A stretch of 54,592 nt of DNA from Leptospira biflexa (GCA_020721865.1 DYLW01000012.1:9458-64049); one strand, 5' to 3'; positions 36,449 through 45,589 are shown, numbered from the stretch's first letter. Numbers and translations: made by a program. Notes: generated from the sequence alone by a model not told the origin.

Positions 36449-38281
36449 TTAATCATAAGCGACTCCGTACATATTCCGCATTCGCTGGATCTGCCGACGG
36501 GCTTCATCAGGAGAAATTCCCTTTCTTTCCGCTGTTTGGTATGTCTCCACTGCTCTTTTATAATCCGGCTTTCTCTCCTGGTATTCCGCAAGCGAAAAAT
36601 AGATATTGCGTAACGGAAAGCTTTTCTTCATGGAATATAATTCGTTCAAAAAAAGGTTTTCCTTTTCATACTCTGCCTTATTTCTGTTATATGCAGAAAG
36701 ATCTTCCTGGCGGGTGTCATTGAGAAGATTTTTTTTGGAATCCTGCATTTTTGTAAAAGCCACCTCGATTACCTTTTTTTGTTCCTCAATGATATTTTCA
36801 ATATCTTCATAGGATTCTCTGGCTCCCGTCAATGCTTTTTCATATTCGGTCATGTTCAGATTTTTCTGGTATGAGATGGACAGAAAACGGTACGCGTGGA
36901 ATTTTTCCCGGTTCCATTCCGCTCTCTGATGCGGGTCTGATGGGTTCAAGCCATTTAACTCCGCCAGATATCCCTGTAAAAGCCGGATGGACTCCTTATA
37001 ATTCCCTGTTTTATTCGTGTGTAATTTGGCCAATTGAAAAGTCAGGTTCTTTTTTTCCTCCGGCTCGGTGGTTTTTTCTATGGAAAGCTGGTAATAATAG
37101 GCTGAATCCACATATTTTTTGGTTTCATAATACAAGCCCGCCAGATTCAGATAAACCGTTTTAAGCTCATCATCATTAAGCTGGCCAGCAACGGTCTGGT
37201 TCGCCTCCAGAGATCGGTGATAGGCATCAATTGCTTTATGTGGCTTCTGCGAAAGTTTATATTCTTTGGCCAGCATAAAGGGGATTCTGGCATTTTCCGG
37301 ATCCAGGCGGGATGACATATCCAGATAATTAGCATAAGCGGTATAATCCCTGTTCTGGCTGTAATCATGCAGAAATGTCTGGTTAAACTGGGTTTTATAA
37401 AATGATTTTTTATAAATAACTTTTTGTCTTTCCTTGTTGGCATCCTCTATTTCACGGATTAACACGGCCATTTCATTCAAGATCACAGAGGAAGATTTAT
37501 TATGGGATTTTTCATATTCACGGAATTTGTCCTCGCTTCTTTTCTTTCTGTCCAGAAGATCATTGTTTTTCTTTCTCAGGGAATCCATTAATTCCCGGTT
37601 TTTCCGTAACTGCTCACCCAGAATATCCCGATTGCTGGATTTCTGGTTCAGGAGGGCATCCTTCAATACAATTTCATTTTCCCGGGCTTCCCTTTCTTTC
37701 TTTTCACTTTCCTCCATTTCTTTGAGTATACTCTGGTATTCGCGGGCTGCATTGATCTGGGGATCATCTTTACGCAAAAGTTTCAGCCGATTGGGATCCA
37801 TATAGACATCCGGGTTCATTTTCAATGTACGGAACCGCAATGCCTGGGCGTAATGATAGGAAGCATGATAAGAATCCTTCTGTCGCATATAAATGCGGGC
37901 TAAAGCCAGATGCATGGCAGAGATATTTGGTGCTTCCAGAATGTGGAATCCCTTGATGGGATTGGAGAGCATATCTTTTATAAATAGCCTCTGGATATTG
38001 ACATTCCATTCTTTATTGATCTTTTTCTGCAAAAAATAGCCCGTATTCACATCCTGCTGCTGGAGAATTTTCTTTTCCGATGGATCCGATAGATAAAAAT
38101 CCCGCAGTTTGTCCAGTAACTCCCTTTTGGCATCATTGGGGGCTTTCTCTTCATTTTCCAGAATTTTTTCCACGTCCTCCATGGGATATTTTTCATAGCG
38201 AACAACATCCTCCCGCAGATTCCGGGCATGGATGAACGGACAGATGGTTATAGCGATGATAAAAGTGGTTATTCTTTTCAT
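36449..38281 (-). CDS. Large exported TPR / coiled-coil protein
   Basis: A 610-residue protein with a signal peptide (KRITTFIIAITICPFIHA). Residues about 120-180 hold helical repeats, followed by a long coiled coil (about 180-300, rich in K, E, R: KEMEESEKKEREARENE). Tandem TPR-type repeats cover about 320-450 and 490-600 (ARIPFMLAKEYKLSQKPHKA, YLNLAGLYYETKKYVDSAYYY, RNIYFSLAEYQERKPDYKRA). This suggests a periplasmic scaffold. No enzyme motif is seen. It is transcribed alone, 61 bases before the DUF1577 gene. Confidence 0.72.
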   Translation of the reverse strand: MKRITTFIIAITICPFIHARNLREDVVRYEKYPMEDVEKILENEEKAPNDAKRELLDKLRDFYLSDPSEKKILQQQDVNTGYFLQKKINKEWNVNIQRLFIKDMLSNPIKGFHILEAPNISAMHLALARIYMRQKDSYHASYHYAQALRFRTLKMNPDVYMDPNRLKLLRKDDPQINAAREYQSILKEMEESEKKEREARENEIVLKDALLNQKSSNRDILGEQLRKNRELMDSLRKKNNDLLDRKKRSEDKFREYEKSHNKSSSVILNEMAVLIREIEDANKERQKVIYKKSFYKTQFNQTFLHDYSQNRDYTAYANYLDMSSRLDPENARIPFMLAKEYKLSQKPHKAIDAYHRSLEANQTVAGQLNDDELKTVYLNLAGLYYETKKYVDSAYYYQLSIEKTTEPEEKKNLTFQLAKLHTNKTGNYKESIRLLQGYLAELNGLNPSDPHQRAEWNREKFHAYRFLSISYQKNLNMTEYEKALTGARESYEDIENIIEEQKKVIEVAFTKMQDSKKNLLNDTRQEDLSAYNRNKAEYEKENLFLNELYSMKKSFPLRNIYFSLAEYQERKPDYKRAVETYQTAERKGISPDEARRQIQRMRNMYGVAYD

Positions 38282-38481
38282 CTTATTATCTGGTTTATAT
38301 TATCGGGTATATTTTTAAAAGGAAAAACGTTTAAGCAAGAAAAAAAACCGCCTTCCCATGGAGATTTCATCGGAAGCCAACGGGAACGGCCTCTTGGTTG
38401 TGATAATATCGTTCCCTTGCATTCCATGAAATTGGGCACAGCTGGATGATAGTTAAATCTTGCCAATGACATAGATATTAA
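38282..38481. other. Start of a 391-base gap without a confident gene
   Basis: AT-rich stretch upstream of the TPR protein gene, which reads away from it. It holds an inverted repeat with seven-base arms (GGGAACG at 38382-38388, CGTTCCC at 38410-38416) and several stop codons in all frames. I could not place a promoter for the TPR gene with confidence. Confidence 0.4.
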
Positions 38482-38688
38482 TTATATTTACTTCCGTTAC
38501 GGTGGCGATTATGCCAGATTAACAGAGGAGTTAAGCGGTATGCTTGGGATAACGACAACAATAATCCGATTGAAGAGTTTATTGCGGAGGCGTGGAGCGA
38601 GTACAAATCAAATCCTAACTGCAGGCCACTGGCCAAAGAAGTAGGAGATTTAATTATGCTGAAATTGAAAAGGTGGAGAGAGCAATGA
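38482..38688 (+). pseudogene. Broken C-terminal gene remnant, resembles phage-head-morphogenesis/toxin tails
   Basis: No start codon serves this frame. From 38515 the translation runs through RYAWDNDNNNPIEEFIAEAW to SNPNCRPLAKEVGDLIMLKL and ends at 38688. Another frame just before it (DINYIYFRYGGDYARLTEEL, to about 38532) joins smoothly to it if a single base is shifted near 38531. The AEAWSEYK-x-NPNCRPLAKEVGDLI segment recalls, from memory, the C-terminus of SPP1-gp7-like phage-head-morphogenesis and linked zincin/ADP-ribosyltransferase toxins. The 5' part is gone. The stop overlaps the next small gene in an ATGA, as in such pairs. Confidence 0.45.
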
Positions 38689-38930
38689 AAATTTTATTCG
38701 GGCCATGTCGTTACTGCAAACACATAAAGTTCAATAATGAGGCTCGCAACGCTACGGAGGCGAATTACTGTATAGCGTATCCTGATGGTATACCAAGGAA
38801 TGTTTATTTTCATCATCCGGGAATAAATAAAGCCTGTAATCCTATTGTTCCGCAGATCAAATGGGAAATAGAAGAGGAACGGCTTGAGGAAAAAGATGAG
38901 CTTTTAAAAATATACAAATGGAAAAAGTAA
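38685..38930 (+). CDS. Small cysteine-containing protein, possible partner of the upstream broken gene
   Basis: An 81-residue protein starting at 38685, whose ATG overlaps the preceding stop (ATGA); GGAG precedes it. A CxxC (GPCRYCKHIK) near the N-terminus is followed by NYCIAYPDGIPRNVYFHHPG, INKACN and an acidic tail. The C-x-A-[FY]-P-[DN]-G-I-P signature recalls a widespread small protein found downstream of phage-head-morphogenesis/toxin genes (recalled, not searched). It has no membrane segment. Four cysteines could bind a metal. Confidence 0.6.
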   Translation: MKILFGPCRYCKHIKFNNEARNATEANYCIAYPDGIPRNVYFHHPGINKACNPIVPQIKWEIEEERLEEKDELLKIYKWKK

Positions 38931-39031
38931 CGTAACAAGCCTGAAATAATACCAATTATCTTAAACTTAATATGTTTATATGTTCCGAATGGACTTGCAC
39001 AAAGAATCTTTTTATGTTAGATTCTGCGGTT

Positions 39032-39151
39032 ATGCCAAAGCACTATCGTTATGACAGCCTGACAGTGGAACCCATGGAGACCGTTCCGGATTTCTCCGGG
39101 CAAAGGTTTCCCTGGCAAAGCCTTGGGCGTCTTATCTACAACAAACGGTGA
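39032..39151 (+). CDS. Very short ORF of uncertain status
   Basis: Thirty-nine codons from ATG (MPKHYRYDS) to a TGA two bases before the 3' end of aroF. TTGCAC (38995-39000) and TAGATT (39018-39023), 17 bases apart, could be a weak promoter. No Shine-Dalgarno is evident. The peptide has no membrane segment. It may be a truncated remnant of a larger gene or a non-coding stretch. Confidence 0.25.
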   Translation: MPKHYRYDSLTVEPMETVPDFSGQRFPWQSLGRLIYNKR

Positions 39152-39152
39152 A

Positions 39153-40205
39153 TTAAACGTCGCCCTGCAAATGAGCCCGGGATTTCATTTTCCAGATTGA
39201 TTTTGCATCCACAATCAATTGTTTCAACACATCGGGTTTGATAGCCTGCTTGGGATCATCTCCCATACCTTTGGAGGGGTGGATATGGGTTTCCACAATC
39301 AGACCATCACTGCCATAGGCCATGGCAGCCAATGCAGCGGCGGGCACATAGGTCGCTTTGCCCACGGAATGGGAAGGATCCACAATCACCGGTGCCCAAG
39401 TTCTCTCCTTTATGAGCTGGGCAGAGGACTCATCCGGATGGTTACGGTATCCATCCAGAGTGGGCAGAGTTCCACGGGGACAGAGCGTTATATTGGGATT
39501 TCCCCCAGCGGCGATGTATTCAGCGGCAGAAATAAATTCATGGATGGGTCCCGTGTGGATACTTCGTTTCAGCAGGACAACAACGGACTTTCCTGCGGTC
39601 TTCTGCCCGATTTTTTTCAACAGGGAATAGTTCAGGGCATTCCTGGCTCCCACTTGGATCATATCCACACCGGCAGAGAGAACCATATCCAACTGGTCTT
39701 CATCCATGACTTCTGTTATCACGGGAAGGCCGGTGGCTTTTGCGGCCTCCATTAAAATCTCCAGCGAGGAATCATCCCCTTGAAAAGAATGCGGATTGGT
39801 TCTGGGTTTCCAGACACCGCCCCGGATTACATGTGCACCCGCTTCTTTCACCGCATGGGATGTTTCCAGAAACAGGTTTTTATTTTTGGGATCAATGGTG
39901 CAATGGCCGGCAATAAAAAGAGGTTCGTCTTTCAGGGTAATTTTTCCAATCTTAATCCGATGGCGGGAGAGATCAGAGCGGATGTCCATGAGTTTAAAGG
40001 GAGTCTGGATGCGGTCAATCCGGTCAATATAGGGAAGACCCTCAATCCGGTTCATCATCAATTCCTGGCGTTCATCACCTAAAATGGCATAAATGGTCCG
40101 CTGGGTTCCAACAATTGCCTGGATCTCGCATCCAAAAGAGTGGACAATTTCTTCCACTTCTTTTAGTTGTAAATCGCTGAGTTTATCACCTCTGGGTAAT
40201 ATCAT
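39153..40205 (-). CDS. aroF: 3-Deoxy-7-phosphoheptulonate synthase, type I-beta with FRE domain
   Basis: DAHP synthase, the first shikimate-pathway step. Residues about 1-70 form the ferredoxin-like regulatory domain seen in Thermotoga-type DAHPS (GCEIQAIVGTQRTIYAILGDE). The barrel follows with IAGHCTIDPKN, GGVWKPRTNPHSFQG, VITEVMDEDQLDMV, QVGARNALNYSLL, NITLCPRGT, VIVDPSHSVGKAT and ETHIHPSKG. KdsA can be excluded because of the KPRTNPHSFQG motif and the FRE domain. Its ATG overlaps the upstream TPR gene by four bases, so it is in a purF-lpxB-TPR-aroF operon. Confidence 0.94.
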   Translation of the reverse strand: MILPRGDKLSDLQLKEVEEIVHSFGCEIQAIVGTQRTIYAILGDERQELMMNRIEGLPYIDRIDRIQTPFKLMDIRSDLSRHRIKIGKITLKDEPLFIAGHCTIDPKNKNLFLETSHAVKEAGAHVIRGGVWKPRTNPHSFQGDDSSLEILMEAAKATGLPVITEVMDEDQLDMVLSAGVDMIQVGARNALNYSLLKKIGQKTAGKSVVVLLKRSIHTGPIHEFISAAEYIAAGGNPNITLCPRGTLPTLDGYRNHPDESSAQLIKERTWAPVIVDPSHSVGKATYVPAAALAAMAYGSDGLIVETHIHPSKGMGDDPKQAIKPDVLKQLIVDAKSIWKMKSRAHLQGDV

Positions 40206-40747
40206 ATTGCATCCTCTAATGAAGTCTCCTTACCGGAAGGAGATATTTTTCCGTAATATTTATTTATAAATCCCTGGATTATTTTGCGGGCGGCATCATA
40301 ATTTCCTTCCGCCATATTCAGGATGGCCAGATTAATAGCGTCGCTGGTTTGCCCTGCCCGTTCCTGAATCCCGGCGGTGGATTTATCTGATGCGGTGGGA
40401 AACCCATCGGCTGGCTGCTCCATCAACAACCGGTATTTCTCTTCCAGTTCCTCACGGTTTCCAATGTCTTTCACCACATCCTCAAAACTCCGGGGAGAGG
40501 ACAAACCTGGTATTTTTTCCTTCATTAAGGCGAAATAAATATCGTATTCCCTGCGGGCATCTTCCAGCCGATTGAGATTCACATAAATAAAAACCAGTAA
40601 TTCATGGATTTTATAATTGGTGGGATTTTTTTCCGCCAGAATGCGAAATTTTTCCAAAGCAGAAACATAGTCTTTTTCATTGTATGCCCCGGCAGCATCC
40701 AGAGTGATGCGTTTATACTCGTCCCATTGATCTGTGAATGTATTCAT
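40202..40747 (-). CDS. TPR-like cytoplasmic protein, unknown function
   Basis: About 181 residues from the ATG at 40747; a TTG three codons earlier (40756) has a better-spaced AAGGA and is possible. The N-terminal third holds one clear TPR pair (AAGAYNEKDYVSALEKFRILAEKNPTNYKI as landmark, residues about 20-50, then YVNLNRLEDARREYDIYFAL). The rest is a charged linker and a third helical repeat (AILNMAEGNYDAARKIIQGF). No enzyme motif. It lies two bases after lpxB and overlaps aroF by four. Confidence 0.65.
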   Translation of the reverse strand: MNTFTDQWDEYKRITLDAAGAYNEKDYVSALEKFRILAEKNPTNYKIHELLVFIYVNLNRLEDARREYDIYFALMKEKIPGLSSPRSFEDVVKDIGNREELEEKYRLLMEQPADGFPTASDKSTAGIQERAGQTSDAINLAILNMAEGNYDAARKIIQGFINKYYGKISPSGKETSLEDAI

Positions 40748-40758
40748 ATCCCCCAAGA

Positions 40759-41886
40759 TTATAATCCTTTTCTCATAATATCTGCCGCTTTTCTGGCCGA
40801 TGAAAAATGTCCCAATTCTTTTCTGATACCGGAAAATGTATCCTTCATTTCCTTAATATATTTTTTATCCCTGAGGATGGCCTCCAGCTCCGGAAGCATG
40901 GACCTGGCGTCCAGATCTTTCTGCAGAAATTCCCGGACAACGAATTTTCCGGCGATAACATTGACAATGCCAATGTACGGAATTTTTATGAGACGCTTGA
41001 AAATCACATAATTAAGAAATGAGGTCTTATACAGAAGGAAATACGGAACCCCAAAAAGTGCCAGCTCCAGAGTGACTGTCCCCGAACATGCCACCGCGGC
41101 GTCCGAGCGGTATATCACTTCATGGGAGGATTCCTTGGTTGTTTCAATGAAATCCGGAATCTCCATTTGGTATGCTCTGGGGTTGGGGCTGGTGAGGATA
41201 AAACGCGTTTCCGGATATTTTTCCCGGTAAAGGACGGCCAATTGTGACATTACCGGCAGGAGGGATTCAATTTCCCGGGTGCGGCTGCCGGGCAGAAGAG
41301 CAACGGTTACCCCCGGTCTTTTTTTTCCTTCGCCCGAGTGCTTTTTTGCTGCTATAAAATTCCGGATTTCTTCCGCCAGAGGATGACCAATGAAATGAGC
41401 GGAGATGTTTTCTTTTTCATATATTTTTGTCTCAAATGGATACAGGCATAAAACAGAGTGAAAAAACTGCCGGATTTTTTCCACCCGGGAATAATTCCAA
41501 GCCCAGATTTGCGGAGAAACAACGGCGTAAGCAAGGATCCCGTATTGTTTTAATTCCGCCGCAAGTCGCAGATTAAACCCCGGATAATCAATTAAAACAG
41601 CAGTGCGGACGTTTCTCTTCCGGGCTTCCTGTGCAAGGCGGGCGATGGTTTTTTTCAGATAGCGGTATTTTTGGATCACCCCGGAAAAACCGATGACTTC
41701 CAGATCATGAATGTTGTATAAAATTTCCGCTCCGGATTTTTCCATTTTGGATCCGCCGGTGCCAAAAAAGCGAACATTTTCCTGCTTTTTCCACTCTTCC
41801 ATGATGGAGCTGCCCAGATTATCCCCGGAGGCCTCTCCAGCAACAATGAGAATCTCTTGTCTTGTTTCAGTGCTCTTCGATTTCAT
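40759..41886 (-). CDS. lpxB: Lipid-A-disaccharide synthase
   Basis: LpxB joins UDP-diacylglucosamine and lipid X in lipid A synthesis, so an LPS-like outer membrane is implied. The true start is probably the ATG at 41886 (MKSKSTETRQEI), inside the last 20 bases of purF; the long upstream extension translates the purF region. It is 375 residues with IVAGEASGDNLGS, FFGTGGSKMEKSG, VIGFSGVIQKY, LIDYPGFNLRLA, SPQIWAWNYSRVEKI, LLPGSRTREIE and ACSGTVTLELALFGVP. It lies between purF and a TPR gene. Confidence 0.95.
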   Translation of the reverse strand: MKSKSTETRQEILIVAGEASGDNLGSSIMEEWKKQENVRFFGTGGSKMEKSGAEILYNIHDLEVIGFSGVIQKYRYLKKTIARLAQEARKRNVRTAVLIDYPGFNLRLAAELKQYGILAYAVVSPQIWAWNYSRVEKIRQFFHSVLCLYPFETKIYEKENISAHFIGHPLAEEIRNFIAAKKHSGEGKKRPGVTVALLPGSRTREIESLLPVMSQLAVLYREKYPETRFILTSPNPRAYQMEIPDFIETTKESSHEVIYRSDAAVACSGTVTLELALFGVPYFLLYKTSFLNYVIFKRLIKIPYIGIVNVIAGKFVVREFLQKDLDARSMLPELEAILRDKKYIKEMKDTFSGIRKELGHFSSARKAADIMRKGL

Positions 41887-43393
41887 ATTCTTCAAAAAGG
41901 GTTTTCTGGTTGCTGTATATTTCTCCCAATGCGTCATCCAGAGGAACCGGATAGTTTCCATTGAAGCAGGCCATGCAATAATGGCGATGCTCACCGGCAG
42001 CCTCAATCATCCCGGCTTCGGAAAGGTATGCCAGAGAATCCACACGGATATATTTTTGTATTTCTTCAATGGAATGGCTGGCCGCAATCAGCTCATTCCG
42101 GTTGGAGATATCAATCCCATAATAACAGGCGTGGCGGGTGGGTGCCGCGGTGATCCGAACATGGATTTCCTTGGCACCGGCTTTCCGCAGCATTTTGACA
42201 ATTTTTCTCTGGGTGGTACCCCGGATAATGCTGTCATCCACCACAATAACCCGCTTGCCCTTGACCACTGTGGCGATGGCATTGAACTTCAGCTTAACAC
42301 CAAAATCCCGGATTTTCTGGTTGGGCTCAATAAATGTACGCCCAATATAATGGGAGCGGATCAGCCCCATGTGGAAGGGAATCCCGGAAGCCTGTGCATA
42401 CCCGATGGCGGCGATAGTGGAGGAATCCGGAACCGGCATGACCAGATCCGCTTCTGCCGGTGCTTCCTTTGCCAGAATCTCCCCCATCCGGTGGCGTACA
42501 TCATAGACCGGTTTCTTGAAAATGGTGGAATCCGGACGGGCAAAATAGATAAATTCAAATATACACAGGTTTTCCTGGGTTTTTTCAAAAGGATAAATAC
42601 TGGTGATTCCGCTTTTATCCACTTTGATAAATTCCCCCGGTCTCACGTCCCGCATGTACTCTGCATCGATGATATCCAGTGCACAGGTTTCTGATGCGAA
42701 TACCCATCCACCGTCTTTCTTCCCCATGACAAGGGGCCGGAATCCATTGGGATCCCGTACTGCGTACAGAGATTCTTTGGTGAGAACCAGAAGAGAATAC
42801 GCACCCCGGATATTTTTAAGTGCATAAATCAGGGCATCGGTAAAATTTTCCTTACCGGATCTGGCCATCAGATGTGCGATAATTTCACTGTCCACGGTTG
42901 TTTGGAAAATACTTCCTTTTTCTTCCATTTCACTACGCAATCCCCAGGCATTGGTTAAATTCCCGTTATGGGCTAAGGCCAGAGAGCCAAAGCGAGATTC
43001 CACGCGGATGGGCTGGGCGTTGCGGAGAAAACTGGCACCGGTGGTGCTGTAGCGGTTATGCCCAATGGCACAATCCCCTGCAAGCTGTTTTAATTTGTTC
43101 TCATTGAAGATGTCTGTAACTTTGCCCATGCCGGCATATCGGAAAAGATGGTTATGGTCACTGCTGACAATCCCGGCACTTTCCTGTCCCCGGTGCTGGA
43201 GGGCATATATGGAAAGATATGCATGATTGGCTGCTTCCGGTACTCCATACAACCCGGCAATCCCGCATTCTTCCCTGGGATAATTATCACCCAAGCTGCA
43301 TTGTATCTCTTCCGATTGAATTTTTTTCCGGAAAGAATATTTTTTTCTGGCACTGGTGATGATGGAAAATAAATCTGGAAAAAACCTTTTCAT
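41867..43393 (-). CDS. purF: Amidophosphoribosyltransferase with [4Fe-4S] ligand set
   Basis: PurF makes phosphoribosylamine from PRPP and glutamine. The N-terminal glutaminase Cys lies at residue 43 (REECGIAGLYG), so the first 42 residues would be a propeptide longer than the usual dozen; a TTG at 43294 would give nine. There is no clear Shine-Dalgarno at 43393. The PRPP loop is VVDDSIIRGTT. Four cysteines match the B. subtilis-type Fe-S ligands: NLCIFEF, RHACYYG and HYCMACFNG. QHRGQESAG and GHNRYSTTG are intact. The 3' end overlaps lpxB by 20 bases. Confidence 0.95.
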   Translation of the reverse strand: MKRFFPDLFSIITSARKKYSFRKKIQSEEIQCSLGDNYPREECGIAGLYGVPEAANHAYLSIYALQHRGQESAGIVSSDHNHLFRYAGMGKVTDIFNENKLKQLAGDCAIGHNRYSTTGASFLRNAQPIRVESRFGSLALAHNGNLTNAWGLRSEMEEKGSIFQTTVDSEIIAHLMARSGKENFTDALIYALKNIRGAYSLLVLTKESLYAVRDPNGFRPLVMGKKDGGWVFASETCALDIIDAEYMRDVRPGEFIKVDKSGITSIYPFEKTQENLCIFEFIYFARPDSTIFKKPVYDVRHRMGEILAKEAPAEADLVMPVPDSSTIAAIGYAQASGIPFHMGLIRSHYIGRTFIEPNQKIRDFGVKLKFNAIATVVKGKRVIVVDDSIIRGTTQRKIVKMLRKAGAKEIHVRITAAPTRHACYYGIDISNRNELIAASHSIEEIQKYIRVDSLAYLSEAGMIEAAGEHRHYCMACFNGNYPVPLDDALGEIYSNQKTLFEEYEIEEH

Positions 43394-43468
43394 CCAGTTT
43401 GACTATTTTTCAGTTTCTTTTTGGGCGTAAAGGATAAAGTATAGTTTTCCAAAAAAAGGGGGATTTTC

Positions 43469-43822
43469 ATGCAAGTAAAAATGGTTTCCATCCCATTACT
43501 GGCTTTTTTCATCGGCATTCTGTCCGGATGTACGCAGGTTACCCAAAGCAGAAGCATTCTGATTCTTCCTGTTCAGGCTCTGGGTCCATCTGCTCTGGCC
43601 ATGCGGGATCTTCAGATTCCGGCCGATTTTGATTTTGAAAACGGCCAGATCATTGTTATCCATGATGCGGAGGACTCAAAGGGGAAAAAGAACACCCGGA
43701 GTGTATACCATATTCCCAAATCCGGGATTCTGGAATATATGGATAAATACAAGAAAAAGAATAACCGGGAGATGGTGCATTTTCCCGTACTGGAGAAAAT
43801 TCTTTTGTTTAATATGGATTAA
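43469..43822 (+). CDS. Small putative lipoprotein, unknown function
   Basis: A 117-residue protein with signal peptide (VKMVSIPLLAFFIGI) and lipobox LSGC. The mature part begins with TQVTQSRSILILPVQALGPS and holds a beta-strand-rich segment (FDFENGQIIVIHDAEDSKG), then a charged end. GGGGGA lies about six bases before the ATG. I recognise no family. It is divergent from purF (75-base gap) and its stop overlaps that of dedA by four bases. Confidence 0.68.
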   Translation: MQVKMVSIPLLAFFIGILSGCTQVTQSRSILILPVQALGPSALAMRDLQIPADFDFENGQIIVIHDAEDSKGKKNTRSVYHIPKSGILEYMDKYKKKNNREMVHFPVLEKILLFNMD

Positions 43823-44478
43823 GCGGAGGCCGATGAGTCTTTGCTCCGCTTGAAAAAATACCAGTAAGCAATATACAACGCAAACGCGGTACCCATCACA
43901 CCAAAGAAAATAATTTTATATCTCTGGAAACTGGCCAGAATGGCATCCCCGTAAAAAGCCATCAACAGAATTTGCGTGGGTACACTCAGAAGAGCCGCTG
44001 TTCCATCCACCAGAGTAAACTTCAGCGAAGATACCTTCATCATTCCCACTGCGAAGTGACCGGGAAATCTCAGGCCAGGGGTGAAACGAAAAATCCCGGA
44101 TGCCCAGAATCCGTATTTCTGTGTCCAATTGGAGATTTTAAAAATTTTATCCTCATATTTTTTCATGAATTTCTTTTGGAGAATTTTATTTCCAAAATTT
44201 CTGCCCAAAAAGAAAATAACATAATCCGATAAAAAAACAGCAAAAAAAGCAATTACGGCGGCAATATATGGATCCACTGCATGGGCATCCGGATACGGTG
44301 GGGGATATTTATTCGGATGCATACCCATATAAGCCACCAGGCCAGTACTGATAAGAGTAACCTCCTCCGGCAACGGCAGACCAAAGCTGGACATAAACAT
44401 CAATACAATGAGAGCTGAATAGACCAGATAAGGTGAGTATGCGTAGTGAGAAAACCATTCCAGAATTGCTGCTTCCAT
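43819..44478 (-). CDS. DedA-family membrane protein
   Basis: The start at 44478 (MEAAILEWFSHY) yields 219 residues; the longer frame upstream reads antisense to trpD and is ignored. Five or six membrane segments, with SFGLPLPEEVTLISTG (the G-x3-P-x-PEE element) and FRFTPGLRFPGHFAVGMMKV, carrying the conserved R and PG. DedA proteins are candidate undecaprenyl-phosphate or lipid flippases. No Shine-Dalgarno is obvious before the ATG. An extra loop rich in P/Y (NKYPPPYPDAHAVD) lies between segments 2 and 3. Confidence 0.85.
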   Translation of the reverse strand: MEAAILEWFSHYAYSPYLVYSALIVLMFMSSFGLPLPEEVTLISTGLVAYMGMHPNKYPPPYPDAHAVDPYIAAVIAFFAVFLSDYVIFFLGRNFGNKILQKKFMKKYEDKIFKISNWTQKYGFWASGIFRFTPGLRFPGHFAVGMMKVSSLKFTLVDGTAALLSVPTQILLMAFYGDAILASFQRYKIIFFGVMGTAFALYIAYWYFFKRSKDSSASA

Positions 44479-44560
44479 GGGGAATAAAACCAGAGGTCGG
44501 TCAAGCGTAAAGGAAAAAAGGAATTGCCCGCACGTCTCCGGATAGGAAAATCTGACGCCT

Positions 44561-45589
44561 ATGGAAAAATCATTTCTGGAGATGCTTGTTACCGGACAAA
44601 ACCTCTCCATCTCCGATGCGGAAGAATTAATGAACCAGATTATGGGAGGAAAGCTGGAAGAAGCCCCGATGGCCGCATATCTGACAGCCCTGCGTATGAA
44701 AGGGGAAAGCGAAGATGAGATTGCCGCTTTTGCCGGGGTCATGCGGAATAAAGCTGTCCATCTGGAGAATATTCCTCGTCCCATAACGGATATTGTGGGA
44801 ACCGGAGGGGATATGGCCCATACCATTAATATTTCCACATTAAGTTCCCTGACTCTGGCTTCCATGGGACACACGATAGCCAAACACGGAAATTATTCTG
44901 TCTCCAGTAAAAGCGGATCGGCGGATATTATGGAGCGGCTGGGATATAATCTACAGGAAACTCCGGAAGAAGCGTCCCGGCGACTGCGGGATCATAATTT
45001 TGCTTTTTTATTTGCCCCTTCTTACCATCCGGCCATGAAATATGTGGGGCCGGTACGGAAAAAACTGGGTATTCGTACATTCTTTAATATACTGGGGCCG
45101 CTCTGTAATCCCGCCCTGGCCGATATTATTCTCCTGGGAGTCTATGAAAAACCTCTTATGAGAAAAATGTCCCGTGCTCTGGAATATATGAAACTGCCGG
45201 TTTTCCTGGTGGTGCATTCCCGGGATCGTCTGGATGAAATCAGTCCGGTTGCTCCCACGGACGCCCTTTTCCATGTTTATGGCAATACAATGGAAATTAC
45301 CATCCAGCCGGAACGTTTCCCCATGAGCATTAGGAGTCTTTCCGAAATCACCATCACCGATCCGGATGACGCATACCGCAAAGCCCTTTCTGTAATGGAT
45401 GGATCATTTGAAAAAGGTGCACAAGCCGTTTCTCTGAATGCGTCCTATGCCATGGCTATGAATCTGGCATATACCCGGAAAACCATGGATGAAGAAATTC
45501 TCCACCAGACGGCACGGGAAAATTATCCCATAATTCTGGATCATATCCTCAAAGGCTCTGTATCTCAGTTCATAAAGAAAATGGTATGA
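44561..45589 (+). CDS. trpD: Anthranilate phosphoribosyltransferase
   Basis: TrpD transfers phosphoribose from PRPP to anthranilate in tryptophan synthesis. The 342 residues carry the PRPP-binding GTGGD, the KHGNYSVSSKSGSAD segment, FFNILGPLCNPA and the DEISP motif late in the protein. The other trp genes are not in this window. Its stop overlaps the PAS-PP2C gene (ATGA), so the two are probably translationally coupled, which is unexpected functionally. Confidence 0.94.
   Translation: MEKSFLEMLVTGQNLSISDAEELMNQIMGGKLEEAPMAAYLTALRMKGESEDEIAAFAGVMRNKAVHLENIPRPITDIVGTGGDMAHTINISTLSSLTLASMGHTIAKHGNYSVSSKSGSADIMERLGYNLQETPEEASRRLRDHNFAFLFAPSYHPAMKYVGPVRKKLGIRTFFNILGPLCNPALADIILLGVYEKPLMRKMSRALEYMKLPVFLVVHSRDRLDEISPVAPTDALFHVYGNTMEITIQPERFPMSIRSLSEITITDPDDAYRKALSVMDGSFEKGAQAVSLNASYAMAMNLAYTRKTMDEEILHQTARENYPIILDHILKGSVSQFIKKMV

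Noticed and set aside
35770..36723. 317-codon plus-strand frame
   Set aside because: It is antisense to the DUF1577 gene and the end of the TPR-protein gene, and its product is hydrophobic mixture without family features.
41711..42694. 327-codon plus-strand frame
   Set aside because: It is antisense to purF and the start of lpxB, both with intact motifs.
43819..44883. 354-codon form of the DedA-family gene
   Set aside because: The first 135 codons are antisense to trpD and unlike DedA; the family starts at 44478.
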